Positions 36,879 to 46,633 of a DNA stretch of 64,000 bases are shown one piece after another. The stretch's first letter is position 1, and each line of letters starts with the position of its first letter. Source of the stretch: Sphingobacterium daejeonense. Lineage in GTDB: Bacteria; Bacteroidota; Bacteroidia; Sphingobacteriales; Sphingobacteriaceae. The notes under the pieces were generated by a model. The model was not told where the DNA came from. It did not search any database and worked only from the letters and a program-made list of their open reading frames with translations. The stretch is taken from NCBI RefSeq assembly GCF_901472535.1, contig NZ_LR590470.1, positions 1,240,001 to 1,304,000 on the forward strand, in the 5' to 3' direction. Position numbers and translations under genes: made by a program.

Positions 36879-37580
36879 TTAATCTGTAATGGTATAAATG
36901 CTGTACCTCAATTGCAAAGGATATTCTGAATCTCCTTTTGTTCCGATTAACATAAAATTATAATGTTCTGTATTTTTTAGTTCAACCTCATCAATCTTGC
37001 CCAAAACTGTACCTTTGTCATCAGTAACTGTAACAGAGGTTTTGCCACTATTTGCAGGTCTGAAAATCTGAGTTTGTGCCAATGTGGATGGATTCTCTTT
37101 CGAACGATTTGTCGATCCTGTGATTTCTTGATCGCCAATTTTAAAATTTACCTTTCCAACACCGTTCGCTAAGTGAAAAAATCTTACTCCAGTCTTTGTT
37201 CCTGCGTTTTCGATCTCAACATCAGGTACACGGATAAATTCCGGTTCAGTGGCAGTGCCATAAACCATACAACTGTAAACAACACTGTCAGCAAAGGTTA
37301 AGGTCGTGTCAATTATGGCATTATTGTTCGATCGGTCAATCACTTGCAGTTTCTTGTTCCCAGGAATAGCATAGAAGAAGGAAACCCCTCCATACGCAGG
37401 ATTAATACGATTCAGGAGATTACCATTCACCGCATATAAAACCCCTGTATTTTTTGGATAAAAATTAAATAAGGATACTGCAGGGTAGTTTAAATCTGGA
37501 TAATCATCATTATCCTTCAAACAACTACTTAAGGTAAATAAACTTAGTGCAATGACTAATAATAAGCTAAATTTTTTCAT
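36879..37580 (-). CDS. DUF4397 domain lipoprotein
   Basis: The 233-residue protein has a lipobox (L-S-S-C at residue about 20) followed by L-K-D-N-D-D, an acidic stretch that in Bacteroidota favours surface exposure. The mature part repeats the DUF4397 pattern: V-S-L-F-N-F-Y-P, L-Y-A-V-N-G, Y-G-G-V-S-F-F-Y-A-I-P-G-N-K-K-L-Q-V and later V-R-F-F-H-L-A-N-G. DUF4397 is a beta-sandwich of unknown role on the cell surface. Confidence 0.85.
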   Translation of the reverse strand: MKKFSLLLVIALSLFTLSSCLKDNDDYPDLNYPAVSLFNFYPKNTGVLYAVNGNLLNRINPAYGGVSFFYAIPGNKKLQVIDRSNNNAIIDTTLTFADSVVYSCMVYGTATEPEFIRVPDVEIENAGTKTGVRFFHLANGVGKVNFKIGDQEITGSTNRSKENPSTLAQTQIFRPANSGKTSVTVTDDKGTVLGKIDEVELKNTEHYNFMLIGTKGDSEYPLQLRYSIYTITD

Positions 37581-37673
37581 TTGTCCAGTAAATTCTATTG
37601 AATATCAAATTTTGAACGTTCAATACAAAAAACGGTGATGTTAACACTATCGCTACAGCTATATTGAAAAAAT

Positions 37674-38243
37674 TTAAATTTTCTCCCTGAAAGGATTTAA
37701 CTTATTGGGTTTTAAACGATTTATAAATTCCGCCAATCCTAACCTTTGGATGGTCAAAACTTCCTCCTCATAAATCGGAAGCAGTTCTACCAATTGGATT
37801 CCATTGGACTTCCGACCATCTTTTATGCGTTCCTGTAAAATGGTAGAATCTGGATTAATGACAACAAATGCATTTAAAGAAGATTCCGAACTGATCTTTT
37901 GTCCTATTCTAATGATTTCTCCCGTATTAAAAGGGCAATCCCCACGCAATTGATTAGATAAATATCCAACAATATGCGCCCATGCCATATCTTCAGAATT
38001 CATCTGGAGGAATAATTCAATTTTATTGTGTTGGTCTGGATGTGGAGCAAAGGATAAACCATAGGAAAAACTCAGTAATGGTCGTCCCTCAGTCTTAGGA
38101 AAAACTATAGTGTAGACAAATGGAAGCTTTTTCTTGACACTTTTCTCCCGGAAAACCGAGGATTTATCCTGAAATATCTCTTCCAAGTGAGACCTATAAT
38201 GTTCCAAGGGTGACTTAAGAAAATCTGGTTTTTTTAAAATCAT
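37674..38243 (-). CDS. suppressor-of-fused (SUFU) domain protein
   Basis: The 189-residue cytoplasmic protein resembles bacterial SUFU-domain proteins: L-S-F-S-Y-G-L-S near residue 58, K-I-E-L-F-L-Q-M (strand before the conserved polar cluster), a central W-A-H-I-V-G-Y-L helix, a N-T-G-E-I-I-R-I-G strand and the typical ending V-E-L-L-P-I-Y-E-E-E. Bacterial SUFU proteins often act as immunity proteins against polymorphic toxins, but no toxin gene is adjacent here. The family call is fairly confident; the role is open. Confidence 0.65.
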   Translation of the reverse strand: MILKKPDFLKSPLEHYRSHLEEIFQDKSSVFREKSVKKKLPFVYTIVFPKTEGRPLLSFSYGLSFAPHPDQHNKIELFLQMNSEDMAWAHIVGYLSNQLRGDCPFNTGEIIRIGQKISSESSLNAFVVINPDSTILQERIKDGRKSNGIQLVELLPIYEEEVLTIQRLGLAEFINRLKPNKLNPFREKI

Positions 38244-38391
38244 CTGAAGAATTATCCTGTTTTATAAGGCTAAAGTAGGTAATTATGTAAAATTTTCAGC
38301 GAAAGCTGTCAAATTGACTTAAATATAACATTGGAATATTAGTTGATAAACTGTTAACGTATAAAATCTTAAAAATTATAAATTCAAACAT

Positions 38392-40281
38392 ATGCAAGAA
38401 GAGAAAGGTACTATTTCAATCCACACCGAGAATATCTTCCCGGTGATTAAGAAGTTCTTATACTCAGACAACGAAATATTTTTACGCGAATTGGTATCCA
38501 ATGCCGTTGATGCTTCACAAAAAATCAAAAGATTAGCATCTCTTGGCCAGTACAATGGCGAGGTTGGAGATCTGACCATTCAAGTAAAAGTCGATGAAGC
38601 TGTGAAGACAATTACCATTTCTGATAATGGTATTGGTATGACAGCTGAAGAGATCAAAAAATACATCAACCTGATCGCATTCTCAGGAGCTACCGAATTC
38701 ATGGAAAAATTCAAGGAAGCAAATGATGCAAATGAAATTATCGGCCGCTTTGGATTAGGATTCTATTCTGCATTTATGGTAGCAGACCAGGTTGAGATCG
38801 ATTCTTTATCATACCAAGAAGGTGCAGAACCTGCTCATTGGGTATGTGATGGATCTACTTCTTATGAAATCTCAGCAGGACAAAGAACAACTAGAGGAAC
38901 TGATGTAATCCTTCATATCAATGAAGAATCATTGGAATTCCTTCAAAAACAAAGAATCCAACAAATCCTGAACAAATACTGTAAGTTCTTACCAATTCCA
39001 ATTCAATTTGGAACGAAATCAGAATCTGAACCTGATGGGGAAGATGCAGACGGTAAACCGAAATATAAAACAATTGAAGTCCCTAATATTATCAACATCA
39101 CGCATCCAGCTTGGACGAAATCTCCATCTGAATTAACTGATGAAGATTATATTAAATTCTACCATGAGCTATATCCACATACTATGGATGAGCCATTGTT
39201 CTGGATCCACTTAAATGTAGATTATCCATTTAATCTAACTGGTATTCTATACTTCCCGAAAGTGAAGAACGAGTTAGAAATCCAACGCAACAAAATCCAA
39301 CTTTACTCACGTCAGGTATTTATTACGGATGAAGTAAAGGATATTGTTCCTGAATTCCTGATGTTGCTTCAAGGGGTTATTGATTCACCAGATATTCCAT
39401 TGAACGTCTCAAGATCTTTCCTTCAAGCGGACAGCAACGTGAAGAAGATCAACAACTATATCACCAAAAAAGTGGCTGATAAGTTGAATGAAATCTTCAA
39501 GTCTGACCGTAAAGGATTTGAAGAAAAATGGCCAGACATCAGCTTATTCATTAAATATGGAATGCTGAGCGATGAGAAATTCGCAGAAAAAGCAAATGAC
39601 TTCTGTTTATTACAGAATGTAAATAAAGAATACTATACATTCAAGGAGTACTACGAAAAGGTAAAAGACATCCAAGTAGACAAAGACGGAAATATTGTCT
39701 ACCTATATACCCAAGACAAATCTTTACAAGACGGATATATTTCAGCTGCCTTGGCAAAAGGATATGATGTTTTAAACTTTGATGGACCTTTGGATACCCA
39801 CTTCGCAGGCTATGTAGAACAACACGGCGGCGAGAAAATCCAAATGAAACGCGTAGACTCTGATGTTATCGATAAGTTGATCCCTAAAGACGAACAAATC
39901 GAGCAAACATTGTCAGAAGACGAAAGCAAAAAAGCCACAGAAGTATTCGAAAAAGCAATTTCACGTCCTGACATGAAGGTCGAAGTAGACGCATTGAACG
40001 CTTCAGACTTACCTGTATCCGTTACAATCGACGAATTTATGCGTCGCATGAAAGATATGGCCAAAACTGGCGGCGGCATGGGCTTCTATGGAACATTACC
40101 AGACAACTACAAAGTAACAGTCAACGGTAATCACCCATTAATCAAACGCATCGTAGAATCCCCAGAAGAAGACGGCGAAAAACTTGCAAAACAAGCATTC
40201 GACCTTGCACTACTTTCTAGAGGCCTTCTGACTGGCGCAGAACTAACTGCCTTCGTAAAAAGAAGCGTAGATTTGATCTAA
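38392..40281 (+). CDS. htpG: molecular chaperone HtpG (Hsp90)
   Basis: HtpG is the bacterial Hsp90, an ATP-driven cytosolic chaperone dimer. The 629-residue length is normal. The GHKL ATP site is clear: R-E-L-V-S-N-A-V-D-A-S near residue 30, D-N-G-I-G-M, and G-R-F-G-L-G-F-Y-S-A-F-M-V-A. The middle domain (L-N-V-S-R-S-F-L-Q) and the C-terminal dimer domain follow. It is monocistronic, with a strong terminator. Confidence 0.97.
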   Translation: MQEEKGTISIHTENIFPVIKKFLYSDNEIFLRELVSNAVDASQKIKRLASLGQYNGEVGDLTIQVKVDEAVKTITISDNGIGMTAEEIKKYINLIAFSGATEFMEKFKEANDANEIIGRFGLGFYSAFMVADQVEIDSLSYQEGAEPAHWVCDGSTSYEISAGQRTTRGTDVILHINEESLEFLQKQRIQQILNKYCKFLPIPIQFGTKSESEPDGEDADGKPKYKTIEVPNIINITHPAWTKSPSELTDEDYIKFYHELYPHTMDEPLFWIHLNVDYPFNLTGILYFPKVKNELEIQRNKIQLYSRQVFITDEVKDIVPEFLMLLQGVIDSPDIPLNVSRSFLQADSNVKKINNYITKKVADKLNEIFKSDRKGFEEKWPDISLFIKYGMLSDEKFAEKANDFCLLQNVNKEYYTFKEYYEKVKDIQVDKDGNIVYLYTQDKSLQDGYISAALAKGYDVLNFDGPLDTHFAGYVEQHGGEKIQMKRVDSDVIDKLIPKDEQIEQTLSEDESKKATEVFEKAISRPDMKVEVDALNASDLPVSVTIDEFMRRMKDMAKTGGGMGFYGTLPDNYKVTVNGNHPLIKRIVESPEEDGEKLAKQAFDLALLSRGLLTGAELTAFVKRSVDLI

Positions 40282-40309
40282 TAAATACATTATCAAATAT
40301 CATATATCA

Positions 40310-40343
40310 AAAAAAGAGTTGCATTTTGCAACTCTTTTTTATT
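40310..40343 (+). terminator. terminator of htpG
   Basis: AAAAAGAGTTGCA and TGCAACTCTTTTT form a 13-bp stem with a TTT loop, flanked by A and T runs. It starts 29 nt after the htpG stop and may work in both directions. Confidence 0.9.
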
Positions 40344-40445
40344 TTCAATATTCTTCAAAGCAATTTTTCAGCCTACCATCCAGTTTTATTTCTGCCTTCT
40401 ATCCAATTTACCTTTCCATCATTAAAATCATAGTTCATCATGTAA

Positions 40446-40492
40446 ATCAGATTAATCACAGTTTAAGACTGATAATCAGTTTAATCACAGTT
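40446..40492. repeat. 18-bp direct repeat pair
   Basis: ATCAGATTAATCACAGTT (40446-40463) recurs at 40475-40492 with one mismatch and an 11-nt gap, just after the stop of the gene on the minus strand. The role is unknown. Confidence 0.7.
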
Positions 40493-40493
40493 A

Positions 40494-41135
40494 TTAATTA
40501 AGGCCCAGTTGTTTATCATCCATATATTTCAACATCTTCTTCAATTCCGGGTCATTGAAATAAGCTAAGCTCTCGCTAGCAATTTTTCGAGCTGTCCTGA
40601 ATTCTTTCTTTTCCAGTTGGTCTGCAGCTAAATTAACAGCCATAGAAATCAAGTCTTTGTTATCCTTTAACCCCAAACCCTCATTTTTCGAAAGCTCTTC
40701 GATAACCAGGTCATGGTATGCTAAAGACTTTTCGATATTCTTCTCTTGGAAACTTAAGAATGCCAATTGATTCGCATTGATCGTGTAAATTTTACGAACT
40801 TGCTTATCATCCTGTAAAAATGGAAATTTAGCAGTCCAAGAATCAATGGTATCTAATGAACCCTGAAGGTTATTCTTGTCCGATACTAATGAAATCAACG
40901 ATGCAGAAATCATAGTTTGAACTTCCTTGTCATCCATGTTTTTAGCATAGCATGAAGTCAATAGGGGAAGGGCCTCGGTCACATTTTTATTAACAGCTAA
41001 TTTAATAGCCTTTTCTTTTGTCTCTTTATATTCTACTGAATCAGATTCCTGTGCGAATGCTGTTGTTGTCAAGCTTAATCCTAATAATACGGCAGATAAT
41101 TTTAAATACATATGTCTTTTTATCATGTTAATCAT
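40494..41135 (-). CDS. exported TPR-like hypothetical protein
   Basis: The 213-residue protein has a signal peptide (K-R-H-M-Y-L-K-L then a hydrophobic core, cleavage after A-F-A-Q). The mature part is all helical, with repeating A-x-x-L/A-x-x-Y pairs (for example A-V-N-K-N-V-T-E-A-L-P-L-L and E-K-N-I-E-K-S-L-A-Y-H), suggesting tetratricopeptide-like repeats. The true start may be one of three close Met codons. It probably acts in the periplasm as a protein-binding scaffold; the function is unknown. Confidence 0.7.
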   Translation of the reverse strand: MINMIKRHMYLKLSAVLLGLSLTTTAFAQESDSVEYKETKEKAIKLAVNKNVTEALPLLTSCYAKNMDDKEVQTMISASLISLVSDKNNLQGSLDTIDSWTAKFPFLQDDKQVRKIYTINANQLAFLSFQEKNIEKSLAYHDLVIEELSKNEGLGLKDNKDLISMAVNLAADQLEKKEFRTARKIASESLAYFNDPELKKMLKYMDDKQLGLN

Positions 41136-41402
41136 TGTAACAAAACTATAACATTAACAAACAAAAACCATACTCTTAACTTTTCTTAACATGTTCAACT
41201 GTGTTGAGAATCAATAAAAGTCGATTTCAACCAGATATTTGTAACAAACTCAATATAATTTATGATTTTAAAAATTCCTTAGATAAAAAACATGCCCTGG
41301 GATGCTTTTATATGATGTTTTTAAGCATTGGAAGGAATGCTGAGGCGATGAGGTTCTTGGCAATACTTTGATTGCTAGGAACATCAGGCTAAGATGAGGG
41401 TA

Positions 41403-41651
41403 TTATATTACATTTTTCCTGATTTCAAATTCTTCTTTAATTTCATTCATAGTTTTGAAATTAAGGATGAGAATAGGAAAGGAGATGATTGTGAATAACC
41501 AGACGTACATATGGTCAACTACAATCCCCATTGCTATTGATGAAACCCAATAAAGACCTAGTGCAAAAACATGAATTACGGTTAAGGTCCTTAATCTGCT
41601 CAGCTTCTTTATCAATTCGGCCTCGCTTAATTCTTGAATCTTATTTGTCAT
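41403..41651 (-). CDS. small two-helix membrane protein A
   Basis: This 82-residue protein has an N-terminal amphipathic helix (L-S-E-A-E-L-I-K-K-L-S-R), two membrane helices (residues about 25-43 and 49-64) and a charged C-terminal helix (M-N-E-I-K-E-E-F-E-I-R). Its layout matches the protein encoded at 41755-42006, so the two may be paralogues. No function is known. Confidence 0.65.
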   Translation of the reverse strand: MTNKIQELSEAELIKKLSRLRTLTVIHVFALGLYWVSSIAMGIVVDHMYVWLFTIISFPILILNFKTMNEIKEEFEIRKNVI

Positions 41652-41754
41652 GTGATGATCGTATCTATTTGATTACTAGTGTAAATTTATCAATAGATTG
41701 TCAACAATTTCTGCCGTATTCAAAACTTAATAGAACCTTAATGATTGGATAATA

Positions 41755-42006
41755 TTAGCGGTCTGCTAATTTCCTTTCCACCTCTTCCAATCTTGTTTTT
41801 ATCCCTTTTTGATTCTTGAAGTTCATGTATAAAGACCCTCCGATAATAGCGATCACCACCCAGTTATTGAAGCTGTACCAACCCATGGCTACATTCACAG
41901 CTACCACAATTATAAATGCTATCAATTGAACAATCCATAGCGCTCTTAAGGTTTTGTAACTTCTGTTTAACTTTTCTCGTTGTAGAATTTCGTATGCTTT
42001 TTCCAT
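41755..42006 (-). CDS. small two-helix membrane protein B
   Basis: The 83-residue protein has an N-terminal charged helix, two membrane helices (residues about 24-41 and 47-62) and a C-terminal coiled helix (T-R-L-E-E-V-E-R-K-L-A). The order of parts and the L-R-x-L then F-K motifs are the same as in the 82-residue neighbour. It lies 103 nt upstream of that gene, so the two may be a duplicated pair. Confidence 0.65.
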   Translation of the reverse strand: MEKAYEILQREKLNRSYKTLRALWIVQLIAFIIVVAVNVAMGWYSFNNWVVIAIIGGSLYMNFKNQKGIKTRLEEVERKLADR

Positions 42007-42135
42007 GGGTTGTCATTTTGTTCTTACAGCATTCAATTTAAAGTTTTTTATTGACACCGTCTGTATTTGAACATCAACAATAGGTAAACCATACATTTTT
42101 AGTATATTAATACATTCACATAAAATAACCTTGAC

Positions 42136-43110
42136 ATGAAAATTTTTATCAATAAATTGATTCCAAAAGCAGGGATGGAAATATTGGAACATCCAGACAT
42201 TGATCTCTTAATGCCTGAAAATCCTGAAATTCCTTATGATGAATGGATCTCTTATTGTCAACAGTGTGACGCTATATTAAATATTGGTGCCTATAAAATA
42301 GATGCTAAATTTTTTGATTTGTGTCCTTCTGTAAAAGCGGTATGTCTGTTTTCAGTTGGATATGATCAGGTTGATCTGGAGGAAGCTACTAAAAGAGGAA
42401 TCCCGGTCTCCAATACACCAGACGTACTCAGCAAGGCAACATCGGATATTTCATTTATGCTGATGCTAATGGTTTCTAGGTTAGCATCTTTCAATACAAA
42501 TCAGATTCGATTAGGAGTGCGGTTTAAGTATTTCAATCCTGTTGCCAATCTCGGGCAGGAACTATATGGCAAAACCTTGGGCATATTTGGTTTGGGTAGG
42601 ATAGGTTATGAAATGGCAATAAAATGTCAGGCAGCATATCAGATGCCGATAATTTATCATAATAGGAACCGAAATGAAGAAATGGAGGAAAAATTAAATG
42701 CTAAATATGTGAGCTTTGAGGAATTGCTTGCCCAATCGGATGTCCTATCTATCCATGCTAACTATTCCCCCGAATATTTAGGGCATTTTGATGCCAAGGC
42801 ATTCAATCAGATGAAACCAAATTCTATCCTTATCAATACAGCAAGGGGAGGATTTATCGATGAAGATGATTTGAACCAAGCATTAAGTGATGGCATGGTT
42901 TGGGGCGCCGGATTAGATGTGACCAATCCAGAACCTATGCTGCCCGATAACCCATTATTGAAACATGAAAGGGTTTGTGTTTTGCCACATATCGGATCGG
43001 CAACCATTGAAGCTAGGTCTGGAATGGCAAGGATAGCTGCAGAAAATGTGGTAGCCTTTGTGGAAGGTAAACAATTAAAAACCTGTTTGAACCCTGAGGT
43101 TTATAAATAA
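42136..43110 (+). CDS. D-2-hydroxyacid dehydrogenase (glyoxylate/hydroxypyruvate reductase type)
   Basis: The 324-residue NAD(P)-dependent enzyme has the Rossmann loop G-I-F-G-L-G-R-I-G near residue 153, the substrate Arg in T-A-R-G-G-F-I-D-E, and the catalytic His in V-L-P-H-I-G-S-A-T. The family reduces glyoxylate, hydroxypyruvate or 2-keto-gluconate. The next gene overlaps by one base and encodes glycerate kinase, so hydroxypyruvate or glyoxylate reduction to glycerate is the best reading. Confidence 0.92.
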   Translation: MKIFINKLIPKAGMEILEHPDIDLLMPENPEIPYDEWISYCQQCDAILNIGAYKIDAKFFDLCPSVKAVCLFSVGYDQVDLEEATKRGIPVSNTPDVLSKATSDISFMLMLMVSRLASFNTNQIRLGVRFKYFNPVANLGQELYGKTLGIFGLGRIGYEMAIKCQAAYQMPIIYHNRNRNEEMEEKLNAKYVSFEELLAQSDVLSIHANYSPEYLGHFDAKAFNQMKPNSILINTARGGFIDEDDLNQALSDGMVWGAGLDVTNPEPMLPDNPLLKHERVCVLPHIGSATIEARSGMARIAAENVVAFVEGKQLKTCLNPEVYK

Positions 43111-44267
43111 TGTTGAATATTCTCATCGCACCAAATAGCTTTAAGAATAGCTTGACTGCCGAAGAGGTTGCTGATGCAATAGCGCAGGGAATTCAAAATA
43201 GCGGCATCAAGGCGAAAGTCTTAATGCATCCCATAGCTGATGGAGGTGACCATACCTCTTTTTTGCTCACCAAATTACGGAATGGGGCTATGCATACCGC
43301 CAAGGTTAAAGGTGCTTATTTAAAACCTACCCAAGCCTCTTATGGATTGATCAACAATGGAAAAACTGCCATCATCGAAGTTGCAGAAACATCCGGCTTT
43401 AAATCCATAAAACAGAAATTGAAAAGTCCCCTCGAATCAAGTACCAAAGGGTTGGGGGAACTTATCAATACATGCATTATATCAGGAATCGCAGATTTTA
43501 TCATCTGTCTAGGTGGATCCGTAACTGTAGACGGTGGAATTGGGATGCTCCAAGAATTAGGGTTAGAATTTTTTGATGGTAATAAAAAATTAGTCCGGCC
43601 ATTGCCTAAAGATTTTGACAAGGTAGATGCTATGGACCTAGGTAAACTGAAAGAGCAAACATCAAAATGTAAGTTTACGGTTTTATGTGATGTTAATAAT
43701 CCGTTGTTGGGAAAAGAAGGTGCTGCTCATGTTTTTGGTCCGCAAAAAGGAGCTTCTCCAGATGACATCAGAAACCTTGAGGAATTTTTGCAACATTTTG
43801 AATCATTGACCTTCAATTGTTCTAAAAAATCATTAAACAAGGTGCTGGGGGGCGGTGCAGCAGGAGGACTTGCAGCAGCTTTTTCTGTTTTTTTGAATGC
43901 GGATCTAAAGAAAGGCGCTGAATATTTCTGTGAAATTACTGATTTTGAAAAATCGCTTCAAAAGGCCGATATTTTGATTACGGGCGAAGGAAGCATGGAT
44001 AGTCAATCGTTAGAAGGAAAGGCTCCAATCACAGTTGCAAAATTAGCTATACAGAAAAAGATCTCTTGCATAGGCATCGCTGGAAAAATACCTCTGGAAA
44101 TACCGGATGAATTGCAACAATATTTTACGATGCTCATGCCTATTGGTAACCAACCTGAAGAAATAAAGGAAGCAATGGCTAATACCAAAAATAATATCGT
44201 TCGAACCATTGTACAAATCAGTAAACTAATTCATTCCTTTCATAACAAAGGTCAAAACAAAGACTAA
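43110..44267 (+). CDS. glycerate kinase, GarK/GlxK type
   Basis: The 385-residue kinase makes phosphoglycerate from D-glycerate, feeding glycolysis. The start I-A-P-N-S-F-K-N-S-L-T-A-E-E-V, then A-D-G-G-D-H-T, L-G-G-S-V-T-V-D-G-G-I-G-M-L and G-G-G-A-A-G-G-L-A-A are signatures of this fold. The ATG overlaps the dehydrogenase stop (TAATG), showing co-translation. With its partner it salvages glyoxylate or hydroxypyruvate. Confidence 0.95.
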   Translation: MLNILIAPNSFKNSLTAEEVADAIAQGIQNSGIKAKVLMHPIADGGDHTSFLLTKLRNGAMHTAKVKGAYLKPTQASYGLINNGKTAIIEVAETSGFKSIKQKLKSPLESSTKGLGELINTCIISGIADFIICLGGSVTVDGGIGMLQELGLEFFDGNKKLVRPLPKDFDKVDAMDLGKLKEQTSKCKFTVLCDVNNPLLGKEGAAHVFGPQKGASPDDIRNLEEFLQHFESLTFNCSKKSLNKVLGGGAAGGLAAAFSVFLNADLKKGAEYFCEITDFEKSLQKADILITGEGSMDSQSLEGKAPITVAKLAIQKKISCIGIAGKIPLEIPDELQQYFTMLMPIGNQPEEIKEAMANTKNNIVRTIVQISKLIHSFHNKGQNKD

Positions 44268-44282
44268 TTAGGAAAATAGTTT

Positions 44283-45833
44283 TTAATGTCCATGGTACAG
44301 ATACAAAGCTCCATAAGTCCATTGTGGGCCTTGTATGCCAGGGTAATTGATTCTATCCATCATCAATGCAATATATTTGGCGGGGTACCCATCAGGTAAC
44401 TCCACTACATTTGGCCATACCCTCGTATTTGCCTGTTTGTCCCATGGCGGTAAATCCATCTTCATGGTTCCCAATTCTTTCAAATCTGGGTAGGAATAGA
44501 TATATATCTCCCGCTCAGAACTCCCCGAAAAGCAGTATAATTTACCGTCTATTCTTTGAATAGAAGTGCCTGTGGAATTCTGCTTCACCGGTCCTGCAAT
44601 CTTTTTATAACCCTGGTCCCAATCTTCAGATTCCAAAATAATAGCTTTATATCCATCTGAATTTTCACAGGTTAAGATTCTGTATTTTCCATCTTTTTCA
44701 TCAAAAATAATATGTGGATCTTCAATATCTCCAACTTGACCCATAGGTCTGGCTTTCATTATTGAAAATCCAAACCTTGGATCCTTTTTGCTCTCAACAG
44801 CTAAAAGTTGTTTCTTTTCGCCTTTTTTAGCGTAAGCACTGAAACCCGTCGTGATCCCTTTCCAAGTCGAATCCCTGCGATCGTAAAAAATATGGGAAGC
44901 GACTTCATTGTGCCAAAGTCCATCTTCACGGTCAAACACAATAATCCCTTCGAATTTTATATCAAATACCGAAGGATTCATACTGAATACTCCCTGTAAT
45001 GGGTTTGGAAGTCCACGACCTCGAATACTCATCGTATACCATATTCGACCGCCATCCAGTATAGGCTCCCCATTTTCATAAGTCATCGCTCGAATATCTG
45101 CCAATCCCATCCCTGCATTGATATCAACGGAAATGTCCTTAATTTTTATGGTCCCAAGTTCTGCCTCCGTATACAATAAAGACTGAAACTTTTGAATCCT
45201 TTTGGTTTCTCTTAAATCAAGAAGTTCACTGAATTCAAATTGTCCTATAACCTTGGGATATTCTTTATCTTGCAAAAATAGATTCAATCCGCTCCCTAAC
45301 ATTTGAAAAATTAATTTGCCTTGAAGGAATGGTTTGCCAATTCCTTGAATCATCATAGACTGTTTGGAAACATTTTCCCCATCAATTATCAAATTGTATT
45401 CAGCATCTACCAATACTGCATTCTCGTAAGAAACTGTTACCAAAACTACTTCCTTTCTATTTGGATCAGAAAATTGAAACCCCAGTTTCCCTTTGCCACT
45501 GATTTCGCCCAGGTCAATGCTATAGGTTGCAAATGGATTAAATCCTGCAAGCCACATCAATGCTGCTGCATTATTTTTAGAGTCTATTTGCAATGTTCCT
45601 TCATGAATCTTAAAGTCAACTGAGTCCTTACCAAGTTGAGTAATAGGATTCATAATAGGCATTCCAATTGTTTGTGAAGGGGAAAAAGAAGCTAAAGGAA
45701 TACTTTGATTGGAATCAAAAATAATACGCTTGGAGGCTTGACGCACGAATTGGATATCTGTTGGCAAAGTTTGGCCACAACATAAAGAGGAGCAAAGCAC
45801 AATTACTAAGGTGATCAAGAAATTCTTTGTCAT
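44283..45833 (-). CDS. exported beta-propeller (glycosidase-like) protein
   Basis: The 516-residue protein has a signal peptide, an N-terminal beta-sandwich region of about 200 residues, and a C-terminal domain with blades like G-D-I-E-D-P-H-I-I-F-D-E-K-D-G-K-Y and the closing W-P-N-V-V-E-L-P-D-G. This pattern fits five-bladed propeller glycosidases (GH43 or GH32-like), but catalytic residues cannot be fixed by eye. It converges on the glycerate genes with a 15-nt gap. It may act on a polysaccharide or sugar acid outside the cell. Confidence 0.6.
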   Translation of the reverse strand: MTKNFLITLVIVLCSSLCCGQTLPTDIQFVRQASKRIIFDSNQSIPLASFSPSQTIGMPIMNPITQLGKDSVDFKIHEGTLQIDSKNNAAALMWLAGFNPFATYSIDLGEISGKGKLGFQFSDPNRKEVVLVTVSYENAVLVDAEYNLIIDGENVSKQSMMIQGIGKPFLQGKLIFQMLGSGLNLFLQDKEYPKVIGQFEFSELLDLRETKRIQKFQSLLYTEAELGTIKIKDISVDINAGMGLADIRAMTYENGEPILDGGRIWYTMSIRGRGLPNPLQGVFSMNPSVFDIKFEGIIVFDREDGLWHNEVASHIFYDRRDSTWKGITTGFSAYAKKGEKKQLLAVESKKDPRFGFSIMKARPMGQVGDIEDPHIIFDEKDGKYRILTCENSDGYKAIILESEDWDQGYKKIAGPVKQNSTGTSIQRIDGKLYCFSGSSEREIYIYSYPDLKELGTMKMDLPPWDKQANTRVWPNVVELPDGYPAKYIALMMDRINYPGIQGPQWTYGALYLYHGH

Positions 45834-45873
45834 AGGTTAGGTTTACATTGAAACCCCAAAATACAAATAATTC

Positions 45874-46476
45874 CTAATTGATGTTAAATCTCTTTACTAA
45901 CCAATGGTCAGCATGATTTTGAACAATATCTTCCTTTAAATTCTCATCTTTGGTCGACATATATTGATATACTTTTAAAGGTATGGCATCTGGGTATAGT
46001 TGCCTTGATTCTTCCAATACCAATGCTGCTTGATCAATTTGTTTTGATGCATTATAAGCTTCAATCAGATAGATGTATATTAAGACTGGAACACTATTGT
46101 ATATTGCTTTGTATTCATTAGCCAAGGTTTCCATCAATTTCACCTGTAAATTTGGAATTGTTTTTCCAGTTTCAATAGATTCAGAAATATGTTTTTGATA
46201 GATCGCAAATAAACCTAATAAATGGTGATTTTTAGATTTCTCATTCATTAATAAACTCTGGAATTTTTTGATGGTATTTTCGCTTAAAGTGGGATTGTTG
46301 GTTTGTAAGTTTTCATTAAAAAAATCATCCATCAAAGAATAAATCTGTTTATCTGTACTATCTATAATACTTTCTGATTTAAGGGTTTTTGTCAGTTCGG
46401 CGATATAGTCAAGTTCTTGAGAAAAGCCAATGACAGGAATGATAAAAAACAATAGGATCGTGAGGAGTGATTTCAT
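45874..46476 (-). CDS. exported hypothetical protein
   Basis: The 200-residue protein has a signal peptide (K at residue 2, hydrophobic stretch, cleavage near F-S-Q). The mature part is helical, with TPR-like periodicity (Y-I-Y-L-I-E-A-Y-N-A-S-K-Q-I-D-Q-A-A-L). It lies 41 nt upstream of the propeller gene on the same strand. No function can be assigned. Confidence 0.65.
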   Translation of the reverse strand: MKSLLTILLFFIIPVIGFSQELDYIAELTKTLKSESIIDSTDKQIYSLMDDFFNENLQTNNPTLSENTIKKFQSLLMNEKSKNHHLLGLFAIYQKHISESIETGKTIPNLQVKLMETLANEYKAIYNSVPVLIYIYLIEAYNASKQIDQAALVLEESRQLYPDAIPLKVYQYMSTKDENLKEDIVQNHADHWLVKRFNIN

Positions 46477-46633
46477 ATTTGGATTAATTAATTGTCCTAA
46501 ATATACTTTATTTTCTCTACTATTAAGCGCTGTATCAATAAATTACATTTGGCATTATAGTTTCTTTTTTTAAGACTGCTTTTTTGTGGTAAAATTGTAT
46601 TACTTTCGTACACGTTAACAGTTTAAACATTTT

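Noticed and set aside
37674-38243. SUFU protein as immunity gene of a toxin locus
   Set aside because: No toxin or secretion gene lies next to it, so only the domain call is kept.
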